Under the pieces are notes generated by a model, which worked only from the letters and a program-made list of their open reading frames with translations, ran no database searches and was not told the origin of the DNA. Positions 17,386-27,126 of a DNA stretch of 64,000 bases are shown piece after piece. Made by a program: the position numbers and the translations under genes. The DNA is from Ferruginibacter albus (lineage in GTDB: Bacteria > Bacteroidota > Bacteroidia > Chitinophagales > Chitinophagaceae), in NCBI RefSeq assembly GCF_020042285.1, contig NZ_CP083388.1, positions 3,064,001 through 3,128,000 on the forward strand, given 5' to 3'. Each line of letters starts with the position of its first letter. The stretch's first letter is position 1.

Positions 17386-19116
17386 TTAAACTTTATCTTT
17401 TTCGTCTTTAACAAATAACATTAATATACCCGCAATGATCATTGAGATACCACCTAATACCAACGCATAAATAGAATTACCGTTAAATGCAGTACGTACC
17501 AACAATCCTAATATAGCCGCCGCCAATATTTGTGGTATTACTACAAAATAATTGAACATACCCATATACACTCCCATCTTTTTTTGCGGAACAACACTAC
17601 TTAAAATAGCATAAGGGAATGTCAGCAAACCTGCCCATGCGATACCAATACCGATCATGGATATGATCAATAGCTTAGGACTTCCAAAGAAGTAGATAGA
17701 TATAAAACCAAGTCCACCTAAAAGAAGGCACACAAAATGAGTTTTTACTCTTGTCATTCTTCTGGCGATCACAGGAAGTAAAAATGCAATTAATGCTGCA
17801 ACGCCATTGTACACCGAGTTTAATACACCCACCCAATCAGCACCGTCGTTGTATTCCTTCTGTACCCGCTTTAACTCCATTTTATTAGTGGCAGAAAAAA
17901 CAGTATTGGTGCTATCAGCATAATGGTTTGATAAGTTGACAGAAATTCTTACCGGGTTATCATTAGGTCTGTATTTATCTATTTCTTTTATATCCTCTTG
18001 CAAAGTTTCAAATTGTTTTTTTGTGCTATCGGCAATAGCAGGCCTACTTAACACAGATTGGATATTACTCCTCATTGTATCTACTACCGCTTTATCCACC
18101 TTCATATTGTATTTAGTACTTGTTATTGCGCTGGTGCTGTAGATCCACATAGCAAACAATGCAAACCAGGTCAAAACGGTTATTAGAGATAATTGTTTCA
18201 TTGCGCCCGGCATATTATCCATATCGTATATAATTTCAACCAAGCCCGTTCTGCTACCGCCAACATAAAACTGAGCAGTTACTAATTTTAAAATACCATA
18301 TGCCCCCACTCCGATTGAAAGAATATATAATGCTTTATCCCAGCTGCCATAATAGATAATAATAGTTGCTATGATTCCTGCAATGAGATAGATAAAGCCG
18401 GAAGTATAATATTTTTTAGTGTTAAGAATTAATTCATCGCCTTCTTTTGCAGCAGCTTCAGTTTCATGTCCTTCAAATGCAGCTTGCTCTTCAGGCGAAT
18501 ATTCTTTTACGGTAAAGATCGTCCACAATACAGCGCATATATAAATTATACCGCCGGTATAAAAAGCAAAACGTACCGATGGAGGAATGATACCTTCGGG
18601 AGCTGTATTAGATATACCTGCTATATTGGTAATAAGATAAGGCAACATCGATCCTACAATGGAAGCAGCGCCGATAAAAAAGGTCTGCATAGCAAAACCT
18701 TGCGTTCTTTGTTCATCAGACAACATATCGCCAACAAATGCACGCATGGGTTCCATCGTTATATTAATGGAAGCATCCAACATCCATAACATACCTGCTG
18801 CAACCCATAAAGCCGGCGAGTTGGGCAATATTAATAATGCTGATGATGCCAAAATAGCCCCGGTTAAAAAGTATGGCTTACGACGACCCAAACGGTTCCA
18901 GGTTCTATCGCTCATGTAACCGATAATAGGCTGTATGATCAAGCCTGATAGTGGCGCAGCGATCCATAGGGCCGGGATTTCATCCTGCTTGGCACCTAAT
19001 GTTTCAAATATGCGACTTAAATTACTATTCTGTAAGGCAAAACCAAATTGGATACCGATGTATCCAAAACTCATATTCCATAACTGCCAGAAACTTAATA
19101 AGGGCTTCTTTTTCAT
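17386..19116 (-). CDS. MFS sugar transporter (SLC45/maltose-type) with a large inserted loop
   Basis: The 576-residue protein has 12 predicted membrane segments. The MFS signature between helices 2 and 3, DRTWNRLGRRKPYFLTG, is characteristic of the glycoside-type MFS carriers used for maltose and sucrose. It is about 100-130 residues longer than most MFS proteins: after a helix ending near AMWIYSTSAIT, a hydrophilic segment of roughly 90 residues (with VVDTMRSNIQSVLSRPAIAD and QFETLQEDIKEIDKY) precedes the second bundle of helices. It lies between the HAD and GH65 genes with spacings of 36 and 5 bases, so it very likely imports the disaccharide cleaved by GH65. Confidence 0.87.
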   Translation of the reverse strand: MKKKPLLSFWQLWNMSFGYIGIQFGFALQNSNLSRIFETLGAKQDEIPALWIAAPLSGLIIQPIIGYMSDRTWNRLGRRKPYFLTGAILASSALLILPNSPALWVAAGMLWMLDASINITMEPMRAFVGDMLSDEQRTQGFAMQTFFIGAASIVGSMLPYLITNIAGISNTAPEGIIPPSVRFAFYTGGIIYICAVLWTIFTVKEYSPEEQAAFEGHETEAAAKEGDELILNTKKYYTSGFIYLIAGIIATIIIYYGSWDKALYILSIGVGAYGILKLVTAQFYVGGSRTGLVEIIYDMDNMPGAMKQLSLITVLTWFALFAMWIYSTSAITSTKYNMKVDKAVVDTMRSNIQSVLSRPAIADSTKKQFETLQEDIKEIDKYRPNDNPVRISVNLSNHYADSTNTVFSATNKMELKRVQKEYNDGADWVGVLNSVYNGVAALIAFLLPVIARRMTRVKTHFVCLLLGGLGFISIYFFGSPKLLIISMIGIGIAWAGLLTFPYAILSSVVPQKKMGVYMGMFNYFVVIPQILAAAILGLLVRTAFNGNSIYALVLGGISMIIAGILMLFVKDEKDKV

Positions 19117-19152
19117 ATAGCTGTTTTAGTTAGAAAAATATATTTGCAATCG

Positions 19153-19920
19153 TTAACTCGTTACTTTTTTGGCGGCAATAAGCTTATTAATTTCGTCTAT
19201 GCTTAACTGTGAGAGATCTTCTACCACGATATCTGCACCATTATCTTTTAATTCATCGGCATTATGCTCCCTTGCTATTCCTATTACTAAACCAAAGTTT
19301 CCTTTAGCTCCTGCCTGTACCCCGGATACTGCATCTTCTACGATCACTGCACGATCGTAAGCTACTTCTAAATTATCGGCAGCTGTAGTAAAAATATCCG
19401 GTTCAGGTTTTCCTTTTAATCCAAGGTTTGCAGAAACCACCCCATCAACCTGTGTTTGAAATAAGTTTTGTATACCTGCTTTTCCTAAAATAATATCGCA
19501 GTTTTTGCTGGAAGTTGCGACTCCTACTTTTATTCCTTTAGCAAGCAATTCATTTACCAATGCAATAGTTGAATCGTATAACTCCACTCCATCTTCCTCC
19601 AATATCTTATTAAAAAATTCATTTTTACGATTGCCTAAACCGCAAACTGTTTCTGCATCGGGTGCATCATTGGCATCGCCAAATGGAATATCTATGTTTC
19701 TTGATTTTAAAAAACGGTCAACACCCTGGTATCTTGGTCTGCCATCAACGTAAGGAAGATAGTCGTTAACGTGAGTAAACTCTTTAAAAGGTTCTTTGTA
19801 TTTTTTTTCTCTCGATTGAAGATACTCGTTAAACATTTTTGTCCAGGCTAGAGAATGAACGGTTGCTGTTTTAGTAATTACACCGTCCATATCAAAAATC
19901 ACAGCATCAAAATTCAACAT
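19153..19920 (-). CDS. pgmB: HAD hydrolase of the beta-phosphoglucomutase family
   Basis: The 255-residue HAD protein has the nucleophile motif FDMDGVITKTATVHSLAW (D10 nucleophile, D12 acid/base). It also has YVDGRPRYQGVDRFL in the cap, GVATSSKNCD (motif II), KPEPDIF (motif III region) and VIVEDAVSGVQAGAKG (motif IV). The cap pattern matches the HAD module that is fused to GH65 in some actinobacterial proteins. It would convert beta-glucose 1-phosphate to glucose 6-phosphate, completing the pathway started by the GH65 enzyme. It is first in a three-gene operon (HAD, MFS, GH65). A trehalose-6-phosphate phosphatase role is the main alternative and is less likely here. Confidence 0.86.
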   Translation of the reverse strand: MLNFDAVIFDMDGVITKTATVHSLAWTKMFNEYLQSREKKYKEPFKEFTHVNDYLPYVDGRPRYQGVDRFLKSRNIDIPFGDANDAPDAETVCGLGNRKNEFFNKILEEDGVELYDSTIALVNELLAKGIKVGVATSSKNCDIILGKAGIQNLFQTQVDGVVSANLGLKGKPEPDIFTTAADNLEVAYDRAVIVEDAVSGVQAGAKGNFGLVIGIAREHNADELKDNGADIVVEDLSQLSIDEINKLIAAKKVTS

Positions 19921-20158
19921 TGGGGAAGTCTTTAAATATATATAAAATGCAATCTTATTGATTATAATTAATCATCGGCAGAAACAAATATAAATAAAAG
20001 AAAAGCTATGGTAAGTAATATTTAAAATACCTAACAAATATCAGCTAAAAATTCGATTGTGTCAAAATAACACATTGATTTTAAGTACAATAAAATTAAA
20101 TTATCAATAATAATATATATTGAAATCAAGCTAAAAATATAATAGAGATATTAAAAAA

Positions 20159-21358
20159 TCAATACAGCTGCTCATCAAAATTCAATGATACTTTATCATC
20201 AATTTTATTAGTAAGGAATTTGTTTTTCCATGCGGCAAAGCCCGCTAATAAGGTCATTATTATTAATAAAGAAAGTGCTTTAGAAAGACCTGCCTCTTCC
20301 GAAATAAAGCCAATAATAGATGGTCCTGTAAGAAAACCGATCAGCCCGCCTGTAGTGATCATTGCAAAACCTTCTACTGCTCCTACATTGGGAATATTGG
20401 CAGAAGCTCTGAATAATATTGGAACAGTACAACAACATCCAAAACCAACCAATATATATCCTGCAATGGCCACTGGTATGGCAGGCGCTAACACTACAGC
20501 TAAAAAACCTGCTGCTGCCAAAAGACTTCCGCTTATGACCAATTTTTTATTTCCAAATTTCGCAAAAAGAGCATCGCCATTAAACCTTCCCAATGTCATG
20601 GCACAGGAAAAACCCGCATATCCTAAACTGATGAATGCTTTTGGTGAATGCAATACTTCTTTAAAATAAATAGCACTCCAATCTGCCACACAACCTTCAG
20701 CCATAAAACTAACCATGCAAATAAATGAAAGTCCTAAAATGGTTAAGGAAGGTAATTTTAATTTTGAACCCGAATGAATAATATCCTTGTTGGTCAATAA
20801 ATGTTTTTTGTTGGAAATAATAACAATTATAATTGTAGTAACCACTATTACAATTTGCCACCCCGATGAAATATGGAATGTAAATAATAATGCTGCGATA
20901 CCGGCACTCACGGCTCCGCCTAAACTATACATGGCATGGCACGTACTCATCATTAACGTGTTCCATTTTTTTTCCATGATGTTAACAGTAGCGTTGGTAG
21001 ATACTCCATTCAAAAAACTAACCAGCCCAAAAAAATACAGACAGATCCAAAACATTAGCCGGTTTACAGAATTTATCTGCAAAACCATTAAAATAGAAGT
21101 AATAATATAGCCGAAGAGTAGCCATTTGCCTACCTGTATTTTACTAAACACTTTTGCTGAAATAAGCATACCGGTAATAGCGCCGAGCGGTGATAACAAT
21201 AAGGAAAGTCCGAGGCTGCCATCCGAAAAGCCAAGCCTATATTTAATGCCGGGTATTGATGCCACCCATATACCAAACAATAAACTTGATACTGAGAATA
21301 GAAACCCAACTGCTAATGCAGGTTTATTTTTTATGAACGAAGAAATATTACTGATCAT
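20159..21358 (-). CDS. MFS transporter of unknown substrate
   Basis: The 399-residue protein has about 12 hydrophobic segments, starting with FLFSVSSLLFGIWVASIPGI. MFS-like features include LSLLLSPLGAITGMLI, TLGRFNGDALFAKFGNKK (motif A-like before helix 8) and GFGCCCTVPILFRASANIPN. This family of 390-400-residue carriers in Bacteroidota is usually annotated as fucose-permease-like or general MFS. No operon partner points to a substrate: the upstream gene is a kinase 76 bases away on the same strand. The AT-rich 238-base spacer downstream (19921-20158) shows no clear feature. Confidence 0.75.
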   Translation of the reverse strand: MISNISSFIKNKPALAVGFLFSVSSLLFGIWVASIPGIKYRLGFSDGSLGLSLLLSPLGAITGMLISAKVFSKIQVGKWLLFGYIITSILMVLQINSVNRLMFWICLYFFGLVSFLNGVSTNATVNIMEKKWNTLMMSTCHAMYSLGGAVSAGIAALLFTFHISSGWQIVIVVTTIIIVIISNKKHLLTNKDIIHSGSKLKLPSLTILGLSFICMVSFMAEGCVADWSAIYFKEVLHSPKAFISLGYAGFSCAMTLGRFNGDALFAKFGNKKLVISGSLLAAAGFLAVVLAPAIPVAIAGYILVGFGCCCTVPILFRASANIPNVGAVEGFAMITTGGLIGFLTGPSIIGFISEEAGLSKALSLLIIMTLLAGFAAWKNKFLTNKIDDKVSLNFDEQLY

Positions 21359-21434
21359 GAATGTTTGGCAAAATTATTTTATTCTACCTAAACATAGAGT
21401 GATTTTATACAACACTTACAACATAGCCAATAAA

Positions 21435-23948
21435 TTATGCAGCGCTGTTCTTTCTTTCGTTAATGAATTGTTTAGGTATTTTAAAATCTACTGTAAGCTT
21501 GCAACCTTTGCCCGGACTAGATTTTATCGCAACATTTCCATTGAACAGATCTGCCCGACTTACAATGTTCTGCAATCCTACTCCTTTACTTTTTTGCGTA
21601 GTATCAAAACCTACACCATTATCTTCCACAATTAGCTGCAACTTATCTATATCCTGGTAAATGGTGATGGTTACTTTATCTGCCTGCGCATGTTTAAGAA
21701 TATTATTTACCTGCTCCTGCACAATTCTAAAAATAGCCAAAGTAAGCTTTTCGTCCAGCAGTTCATCATTTATACTATTACAATTCATCCGGAATGAAAT
21801 ATCGTTTACCTTATTAATGCTGGAAATAAAATCATTCAATGCGTCTAACAAACCTATGGCTTTTAAAGACGGCGGCACTAACGATTTAGACAAAGAGCGA
21901 ATTTCATCCATTGCCATATTTAAAAAGCCAATACTATCTACCACAAGGTCTTTACGGAATATTTCCCCGCTGTTTAAGGAACTTAAATATAATTTTACTG
22001 TTGCCAATGTAGGATTAATGTTATCATGCAATTCTTCTCCTAAGAAAACATGTTCTTTTTCCTGGGCGGTAATAACGGCTTCGGTTATCTGCTTTTGTTG
22101 TTGCTTTCTTTCTTCCTGCAAACGTTCTTCCAACATTACTTTATCTGTAATATCCTGCTTAAACCCAAGCACATGCACTACATTTCCCTGTTCGTCTCTT
22201 TCAATAATTAAAGCGGCCTGTATATATTTAACAGCGTTATTAGTATCTATTATGCGAAAACTAAGCTCCTGCGTATCATGATATTTTACCGCATCCTCCA
22301 TTGTTTTATTTACATATTGTACATCATCCGGATGAACGTGCTTGATAAAAAGGCTATACGTTGGCGGTAGTTCATTGGGTTCATATCCGTAAACACGGAA
22401 GGCTTCGTCAGACCAGGTTACTTCGTTTGTTAAAAAATTATTTTGCCAGCTTCCGAAATGCGCCAGCTTCTCTGCGCCCTTCATCAGTTTTTCCTGTGCA
22501 GCTATTTTTTCATAACGTTTTTTTAATTCCATCTCGGCATTCTTTCTTTCTGTAATATCGGTGATGGACATATTAATTGCCAGCGCTTCATTATTATTAC
22601 CGGCAATTTTAAACAGCTGAATAGAATACCATTTCATATCTCCTTCCCTATCTTCATAATTTATTTCATAAGAGATATTATTACCCGCCAAAACATTTTC
22701 CATCCTGGCTTTCATTAAGGCTTTTCTTTCTTCCTGGAAGTAATTCAAAATATTTTCACCTTCCATTAATGTACGATCACCAATATTATTATCGGTAACA
22801 ATTTTTGCTGCTTGCTGGTTAAATGACAGAATGCTTAGATCCGCATTGATCAAAACATATGCAATACTTGTGTTTTCAAAAATATTGCGCAGGTTGGCTT
22901 CTGATTTTTGTAGCGACTCTTCCACCAGTTTCTTTTCGGTGATATCAGTAGTAATACCATCGATGCGTACCAGCACTCTATCTTTATTTAAGGTAGGATT
23001 GATCTTTGTTTGAACCCAGCGTATTGTTTTATCGGTATGAATGATCTTATATTCAAGTGAAAGCGATTTACCGATCAATAACTTTGAAATATTCTTTTCA
23101 ATAATCCCCTGGTGTTCTTTCACGATCACCACCTGCCATAATCTTGAATTGCTTACAAAATCCTGCGGTTCGTAACCATATATTTTGGTACATGCCGGCG
23201 ACATCTGCAAAGCCGTAAAGCAAGGCTTATCTTCTATATAATCAACAGAAAAAGAAAAAAATGCTTCTTCTATATTTTCAAACAGCTTTTTTAATTCATT
23301 ATGCGCCTTGGTCAAATGTTCGTTTGCTGCTTTTAAACTTTGGCTCATTGCAATCAATACTTCACTTTGTTCTTCGGCTTCTATGTTTTTACCGATCTCA
23401 ACTCCCTGTTGTATTTTTTTCTGTGCAGATTTTTTAAATTGATGTGCAAGAATACCGCTAAAGCAAAATACTGCTATAGATAAAGCTGTATGACCATAGG
23501 TTTGCAATACTGCATACTTAGGATGAGCGAAATAATACTTCCAACCCGAAAATTCTATCTTACTTAAAACAATATTATTCAACACCATTACAATTGCTAA
23601 TGGTATTTGAAGTTTCCAATTGCGATACCAGATCAAAACGATGCTTCCGATAAAAGCGAAGAAATACATTTCGATCATTCCATTCATCTGGTATAAGAAC
23701 TGAATAGTGAAAACGCCGAATATAACGCTCAGCACATATCTACATAGATTATTTTGCACCAGAAAATATCTTGCAGAATAATAAGCTATTAATGAAATGC
23801 CCCCAATAAAAATGCCAATTGGCCAGGTATTAAAGAAGAAGGAGAGCAATAAGCCAATAAAGAAAAGGCTAATTACATAATAGTTCACTAACTTGTCGGA
23901 GCGCTTATTCATTTTAGCATAAAACTCGCTCAGCTCACTTTCGCTCAT
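21435..23948 (-). CDS. Membrane-bound multi-PAS sensor histidine kinase (HisKA_3/NarL type)
   Basis: The 837-residue kinase has five or six membrane segments within residues 23-170, then a coiled-coil linker (about 175-225). Three PAS/PAC units follow (about 222-340, 345-470, 490-605), each ending in a DITE or DITD motif. A HisKA_3 dimerisation domain carries the phospho-acceptor H641 (LGEELHDNINPTLATVKL). The ATPase domain has QVNNILKHAQADKV and VEDNGVGFD...KGVGLQNI. The N-terminal membrane domain resembles integral-membrane sensor modules and not a periplasmic ligand pocket. The LuxR-type regulator at 24346 is divergent across a 397-base region and is the likely partner. The C-terminus ends in a basic tail. 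Confidence 0.9.
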   Translation of the reverse strand: MSESELSEFYAKMNKRSDKLVNYYVISLFFIGLLLSFFFNTWPIGIFIGGISLIAYYSARYFLVQNNLCRYVLSVIFGVFTIQFLYQMNGMIEMYFFAFIGSIVLIWYRNWKLQIPLAIVMVLNNIVLSKIEFSGWKYYFAHPKYAVLQTYGHTALSIAVFCFSGILAHQFKKSAQKKIQQGVEIGKNIEAEEQSEVLIAMSQSLKAANEHLTKAHNELKKLFENIEEAFFSFSVDYIEDKPCFTALQMSPACTKIYGYEPQDFVSNSRLWQVVIVKEHQGIIEKNISKLLIGKSLSLEYKIIHTDKTIRWVQTKINPTLNKDRVLVRIDGITTDITEKKLVEESLQKSEANLRNIFENTSIAYVLINADLSILSFNQQAAKIVTDNNIGDRTLMEGENILNYFQEERKALMKARMENVLAGNNISYEINYEDREGDMKWYSIQLFKIAGNNNEALAINMSITDITERKNAEMELKKRYEKIAAQEKLMKGAEKLAHFGSWQNNFLTNEVTWSDEAFRVYGYEPNELPPTYSLFIKHVHPDDVQYVNKTMEDAVKYHDTQELSFRIIDTNNAVKYIQAALIIERDEQGNVVHVLGFKQDITDKVMLEERLQEERKQQQKQITEAVITAQEKEHVFLGEELHDNINPTLATVKLYLSSLNSGEIFRKDLVVDSIGFLNMAMDEIRSLSKSLVPPSLKAIGLLDALNDFISSINKVNDISFRMNCNSINDELLDEKLTLAIFRIVQEQVNNILKHAQADKVTITIYQDIDKLQLIVEDNGVGFDTTQKSKGVGLQNIVSRADLFNGNVAIKSSPGKGCKLTVDFKIPKQFINERKNSAA

Positions 23949-24345
23949 AGGATTTTGTTTTAAACAATTAATAGTATTGCTTGGACTTTAATTTATATAT
24001 AATAGCTGTCAATAAACATGCAAACATCGGTTTCATACATATCGTTTTTTCTCAATGCATTAAAGTTTAAACACTAAACTGTTGAAAAAACCGCTTTGTA
24101 TGCAAAATTGCGCTGAACAAAAATCCAGCGCAACCAGCATTTATAGTGATTTCCGAGGTAAGCTCAGGCCAGCAAGTATGCACTGCTGATATGGATACGA
24201 ATACGTTCTTGTGGCACTGCTCTATCTTATTGCATTGCTATTAGCTGTACAAAGGTGCTGCGAAAATTATTTATGCCAATACATGCAATCCATATGTTTT
24301 ATGTAGAAAAATTATTACTTTTATTAACGTTATACTCTATAAAAG
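23949..24345. other. Divergent intergenic region between kinase and LuxR-type regulator
   Basis: 397 bases with no credible ORF. It holds an inverted repeat TTGCGCTG (24108-24115) / CAGCGCAA (24126-24133) with a 10-base spacer, which could be a regulator site or RNA hairpin. No good TAnnTTTG box was found next to either start codon. Confidence 0.5.
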
Positions 24346-24972
24346 ATGAAAAAGTTTTTGCTTGTAGATGATCATCAAGTGGTTAGGTCCGGTATCAGAT
24401 CATTACTTCTAACAATGTTTAAGCCGGCTGAAATAGAAGAAGCGCCGGGCGGTGACGAAGCTGTTGCTAAATTAAAGAAAAACAGTTTCGACCTGGTCTT
24501 AATGGACGTTCAAATGCCTAATACAGATTCTTTGGGGTTGGTAGAATACATCTGTACGCAATATCCCGGCACTAATATTTTAATGTTTTCAATGAGTGCA
24601 GAAAACATTTATGCAAAACGTTTTTTAAAAGCAGGCGCTAAAGGTTTTCTTTCTAAAGATGCCTCTGCAGATGAGATAGCAAAAGCCATTAACTTAACTA
24701 TTAACGGAAGAAGATATATCAGTGAATCCTTGGCTAATTTATTGGCAGAAGAATCTGTTGCAGATAGAAAATCAAACCCTTTTGACGGACTTTCTAAAAG
24801 AGAATTTGAAATCGTATCTTTACTATTAGCCGGTAACGGCATAAGTGATATATCAAAAGCACTTAGTTTACAGGTATCTACTGTAGGTACTTACAAAGCA
24901 AGGTTATTTGAGAAGCTGAATATTTCAAATATCCTGGAATTAAAAGAATTGGCTACATCTTACAACATTTGA
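24346..24972 (+). CDS. Response regulator, REC plus LuxR-type HTH (NarL/FixJ family)
   Basis: The 208-residue protein has an N-terminal receiver domain (about 1-120) with the acidic pair in FLLVDDHQVVRSG, the phosphorylation site D54 (LVLMDVQMP) and a conserved Lys in GFLSKDAS. The C-terminal LuxR-type HTH (about 145-205) includes LSKREFEIVSLLLAGNGISDIS and STVGTYKARLFEKLN. This pairing is standard for HisKA_3 kinases, and the divergent kinase at 21435-23948 is the likely partner. The TonB-receptor/YfiR operon starts 216 bases downstream, so that operon may be one of its targets (inference only). Confidence 0.92.
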   Translation: MKKFLLVDDHQVVRSGIRSLLLTMFKPAEIEEAPGGDEAVAKLKKNSFDLVLMDVQMPNTDSLGLVEYICTQYPGTNILMFSMSAENIYAKRFLKAGAKGFLSKDASADEIAKAINLTINGRRYISESLANLLAEESVADRKSNPFDGLSKREFEIVSLLLAGNGISDISKALSLQVSTVGTYKARLFEKLNISNILELKELATSYNI

Positions 24973-25147
24973 TCATTTTACAGTTTTAAGAAATTTCCTT
25001 TAAAGACTTTCCTGTTACTAACGGTTAGCAATAGCCTATTTTACACAACTGAATAATTGCTGTTGCAGCAAAAGAATGTTGCTTTTTAAAACATCTTTAG
25101 TTATCTTGCAATACAGCAGCATTTAATTACGGCATAAGTGAGTAAAT

Positions 25148-25162
25148 AAGGCTAAAAGCCTT
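25148..25162 (+). repeat. Short hairpin in the leader of the TonB-receptor/YfiR operon
   Basis: AAGGCT (25148-25153) pairs with AGCCTT (25157-25162), loop AAA, ending 26 bases ahead of the start codon at 25189. It may influence translation of the first gene; it has no T-tract. Confidence 0.35.
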
Positions 25163-25188
25163 ACCACCAAGACTAAAACTATTACTAT

Positions 25189-27126
25189 ATGACCTGTAGA
25201 GAAAATCAACGATCCTGCCAGTGCCATATATTTATTCTAGCAATAACTGTTGGTCTATTATGCTGTAACAGCATTACCGCACAAGTAGCTGACAACTCTG
25301 TTAAGAAGCTGAAAGATCTAAGCCTGGAAGAATTAATGAATATAGAAGTGACTACTGTTTCCAAAAAAGCAGAAAAGCTTGCAGAAGTTGCATCAGCCAT
25401 ACAGGTTATTACACAAGAAGACATTCGACGCTCGGGCGTTACCAATCTTCCGGATGCATTGCGACTTTCTCCCAATTTAGAAGTAGCACAAATAAGCGCT
25501 TATGCATGGATCATAAGTGCAAGAGGTTTTAATGCAGCTTTCTCTAATAAATTATTAGTAATGATAGATGGCAGGGTCGTATATTCTCCACTTTTTGCGG
25601 GTGTTTTTTGGGATGCACAATCTGTTTTACTGGAAGATGTAGATCGTATTGAAATTATAAGCGGTCCGGGAGGCACCATATGGGGCGCAAATGCAGTAAA
25701 TGGCGTTATTAATATTATTAATAAAAAAGCAACCGATACACAAGGATTGTATGCATCTGTTGGCATGGGCGATTTTTTAAAAAATGAAGCATCTATACGT
25801 TACGGCGGAAAAGCGGGAAAGATTTTTTATTACAAAGCATACCTGCAGCGCAATGATTATGGCGCTACCATGCGTTCAACCAATAATACTGTAAATAACG
25901 ATGCATGGTTTTTAACGCAGGGCGGATTTAGATTGGATTGGACATCTTCTGCAAAAAACATTTTTATGTTGCAGGGCAATCTTTATGGAAGTGATGAACA
26001 AACAGCTCCTTCAAAATCTTCTTTCACCGGGCAAAATATAGAAGGGCAATGGGCGCATCAATTTTCGGATAGCTCACAACTGATCATACAGGCGTATTAT
26101 GATCGTACCTGGCGACATGATATTCCAAGCACCATTAGTGATAAACTGGAAACATACGACCTGGATGTGCAACATAATTTCAATTTAAATAAAACAAACA
26201 GTTTGGTATGGGGATTAGGATATCGTTATATGCACAATGAAAGTGAGCACAGTACAACGTTCCTTGCCTTTTTACCTGAAATAAAAGACATGTATTTGTT
26301 CAGCAGTTTTGTGCAGGATGAAATTTCAGTGGCGCATGACGTTAAGGTAACAGTAGGTGCAAAATTGCAAAACAATAATTATACACAATGGGAAGTACAA
26401 CCCAGCGCCCGTTTAGCATGGACTCCCAACGATCAAAATACAGTTTGGGCAGCATGTTCAAGAGCTATACGTGCGCCAAGCCGAATTGATAAAGATTATT
26501 ACTTACCTGCTTACAGGGTAATGTCTCCCGATACTCCTAATGTTGCCGGAGGTCCTAATTTCAAATCAGAATCTGTAATTGCATATGAGTTAGGTTACCG
26601 GGTACAACCGTGTTCAAAATTGTCTTTATCGCTGGCAACTTTTTATAACCAGTATTATAACATATACAGTGTAGAGGCAATACCTAATACGCTTACATAC
26701 CAGATACAGAATGGAACAGAAGCGGACTCAAGAGGTATTGAACTTTCAGGATTATATCAGCCGTTTACTATATGGAAATTACGTGGCGGCTATTCTTATT
26801 GCTTAGTAAACATGTGGATCAAACCCGGTCACGTATATAACAATTATGCTGATTTGGCAAATGATCCGCAACACATTATATCTTTGCAGTCAATGCTTGA
26901 TTTACCGAAGAACTTCCGGTTTAACACCACTATTCGTTATTCCGGTAGTCGTCCGAAACCCGCTACTGCCAAATATTTCACGTATGATGTAAACATTTCG
27001 TGGACTTATAAAAATATTGAGTTGGCAGTGATAGGACAAAATTTATCACAGGCGGAACATGTTGAATACGGGGGACAATCACAAATTCCCCGGTCGGTTT
27101 ACGGTAAACTTACATGCAGGCTTTAA
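25189..27126 (+). CDS. TonB-dependent receptor of the YfiR-associated type
   Basis: The 645-residue receptor has an N-terminal hydrophobic signal (about 12-32). The characteristic segment LKDLSLEELMNIEVTTVSKK follows, then a plug with VITQEDIRRSGVTNLPDALR, ISARGFN, LLVMIDGRVVYSPLFAGVFWD and GGTIWGANAVNGVINI. The barrel is typical. This subfamily is known to neighbour DUF4154/YfiR genes in many Gram-negative bacteria, and here the yfiR-like gene overlaps its 3' end by 13 bases. It differs clearly from the BtuB-like receptor at 1134. Ligand is unknown. It probably acts as outer-membrane input for the signalling operon that follows, though the sequence alone does not prove signalling over transport. 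Confidence 0.88.
   Translation: MTCRENQRSCQCHIFILAITVGLLCCNSITAQVADNSVKKLKDLSLEELMNIEVTTVSKKAEKLAEVASAIQVITQEDIRRSGVTNLPDALRLSPNLEVAQISAYAWIISARGFNAAFSNKLLVMIDGRVVYSPLFAGVFWDAQSVLLEDVDRIEIISGPGGTIWGANAVNGVINIINKKATDTQGLYASVGMGDFLKNEASIRYGGKAGKIFYYKAYLQRNDYGATMRSTNNTVNNDAWFLTQGGFRLDWTSSAKNIFMLQGNLYGSDEQTAPSKSSFTGQNIEGQWAHQFSDSSQLIIQAYYDRTWRHDIPSTISDKLETYDLDVQHNFNLNKTNSLVWGLGYRYMHNESEHSTTFLAFLPEIKDMYLFSSFVQDEISVAHDVKVTVGAKLQNNNYTQWEVQPSARLAWTPNDQNTVWAACSRAIRAPSRIDKDYYLPAYRVMSPDTPNVAGGPNFKSESVIAYELGYRVQPCSKLSLSLATFYNQYYNIYSVEAIPNTLTYQIQNGTEADSRGIELSGLYQPFTIWKLRGGYSYCLVNMWIKPGHVYNNYADLANDPQHIISLQSMLDLPKNFRFNTTIRYSGSRPKPATAKYFTYDVNISWTYKNIELAVIGQNLSQAEHVEYGGQSQIPRSVYGKLTCRL

Noticed and set aside
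20220-22281. Plus-strand frames of 149 and 206 codons opposite the MFS and kinase genes
   Set aside because: Both strands of these genes lack stops by composition; the minus-strand products have clear domains and the plus-strand ones do not.
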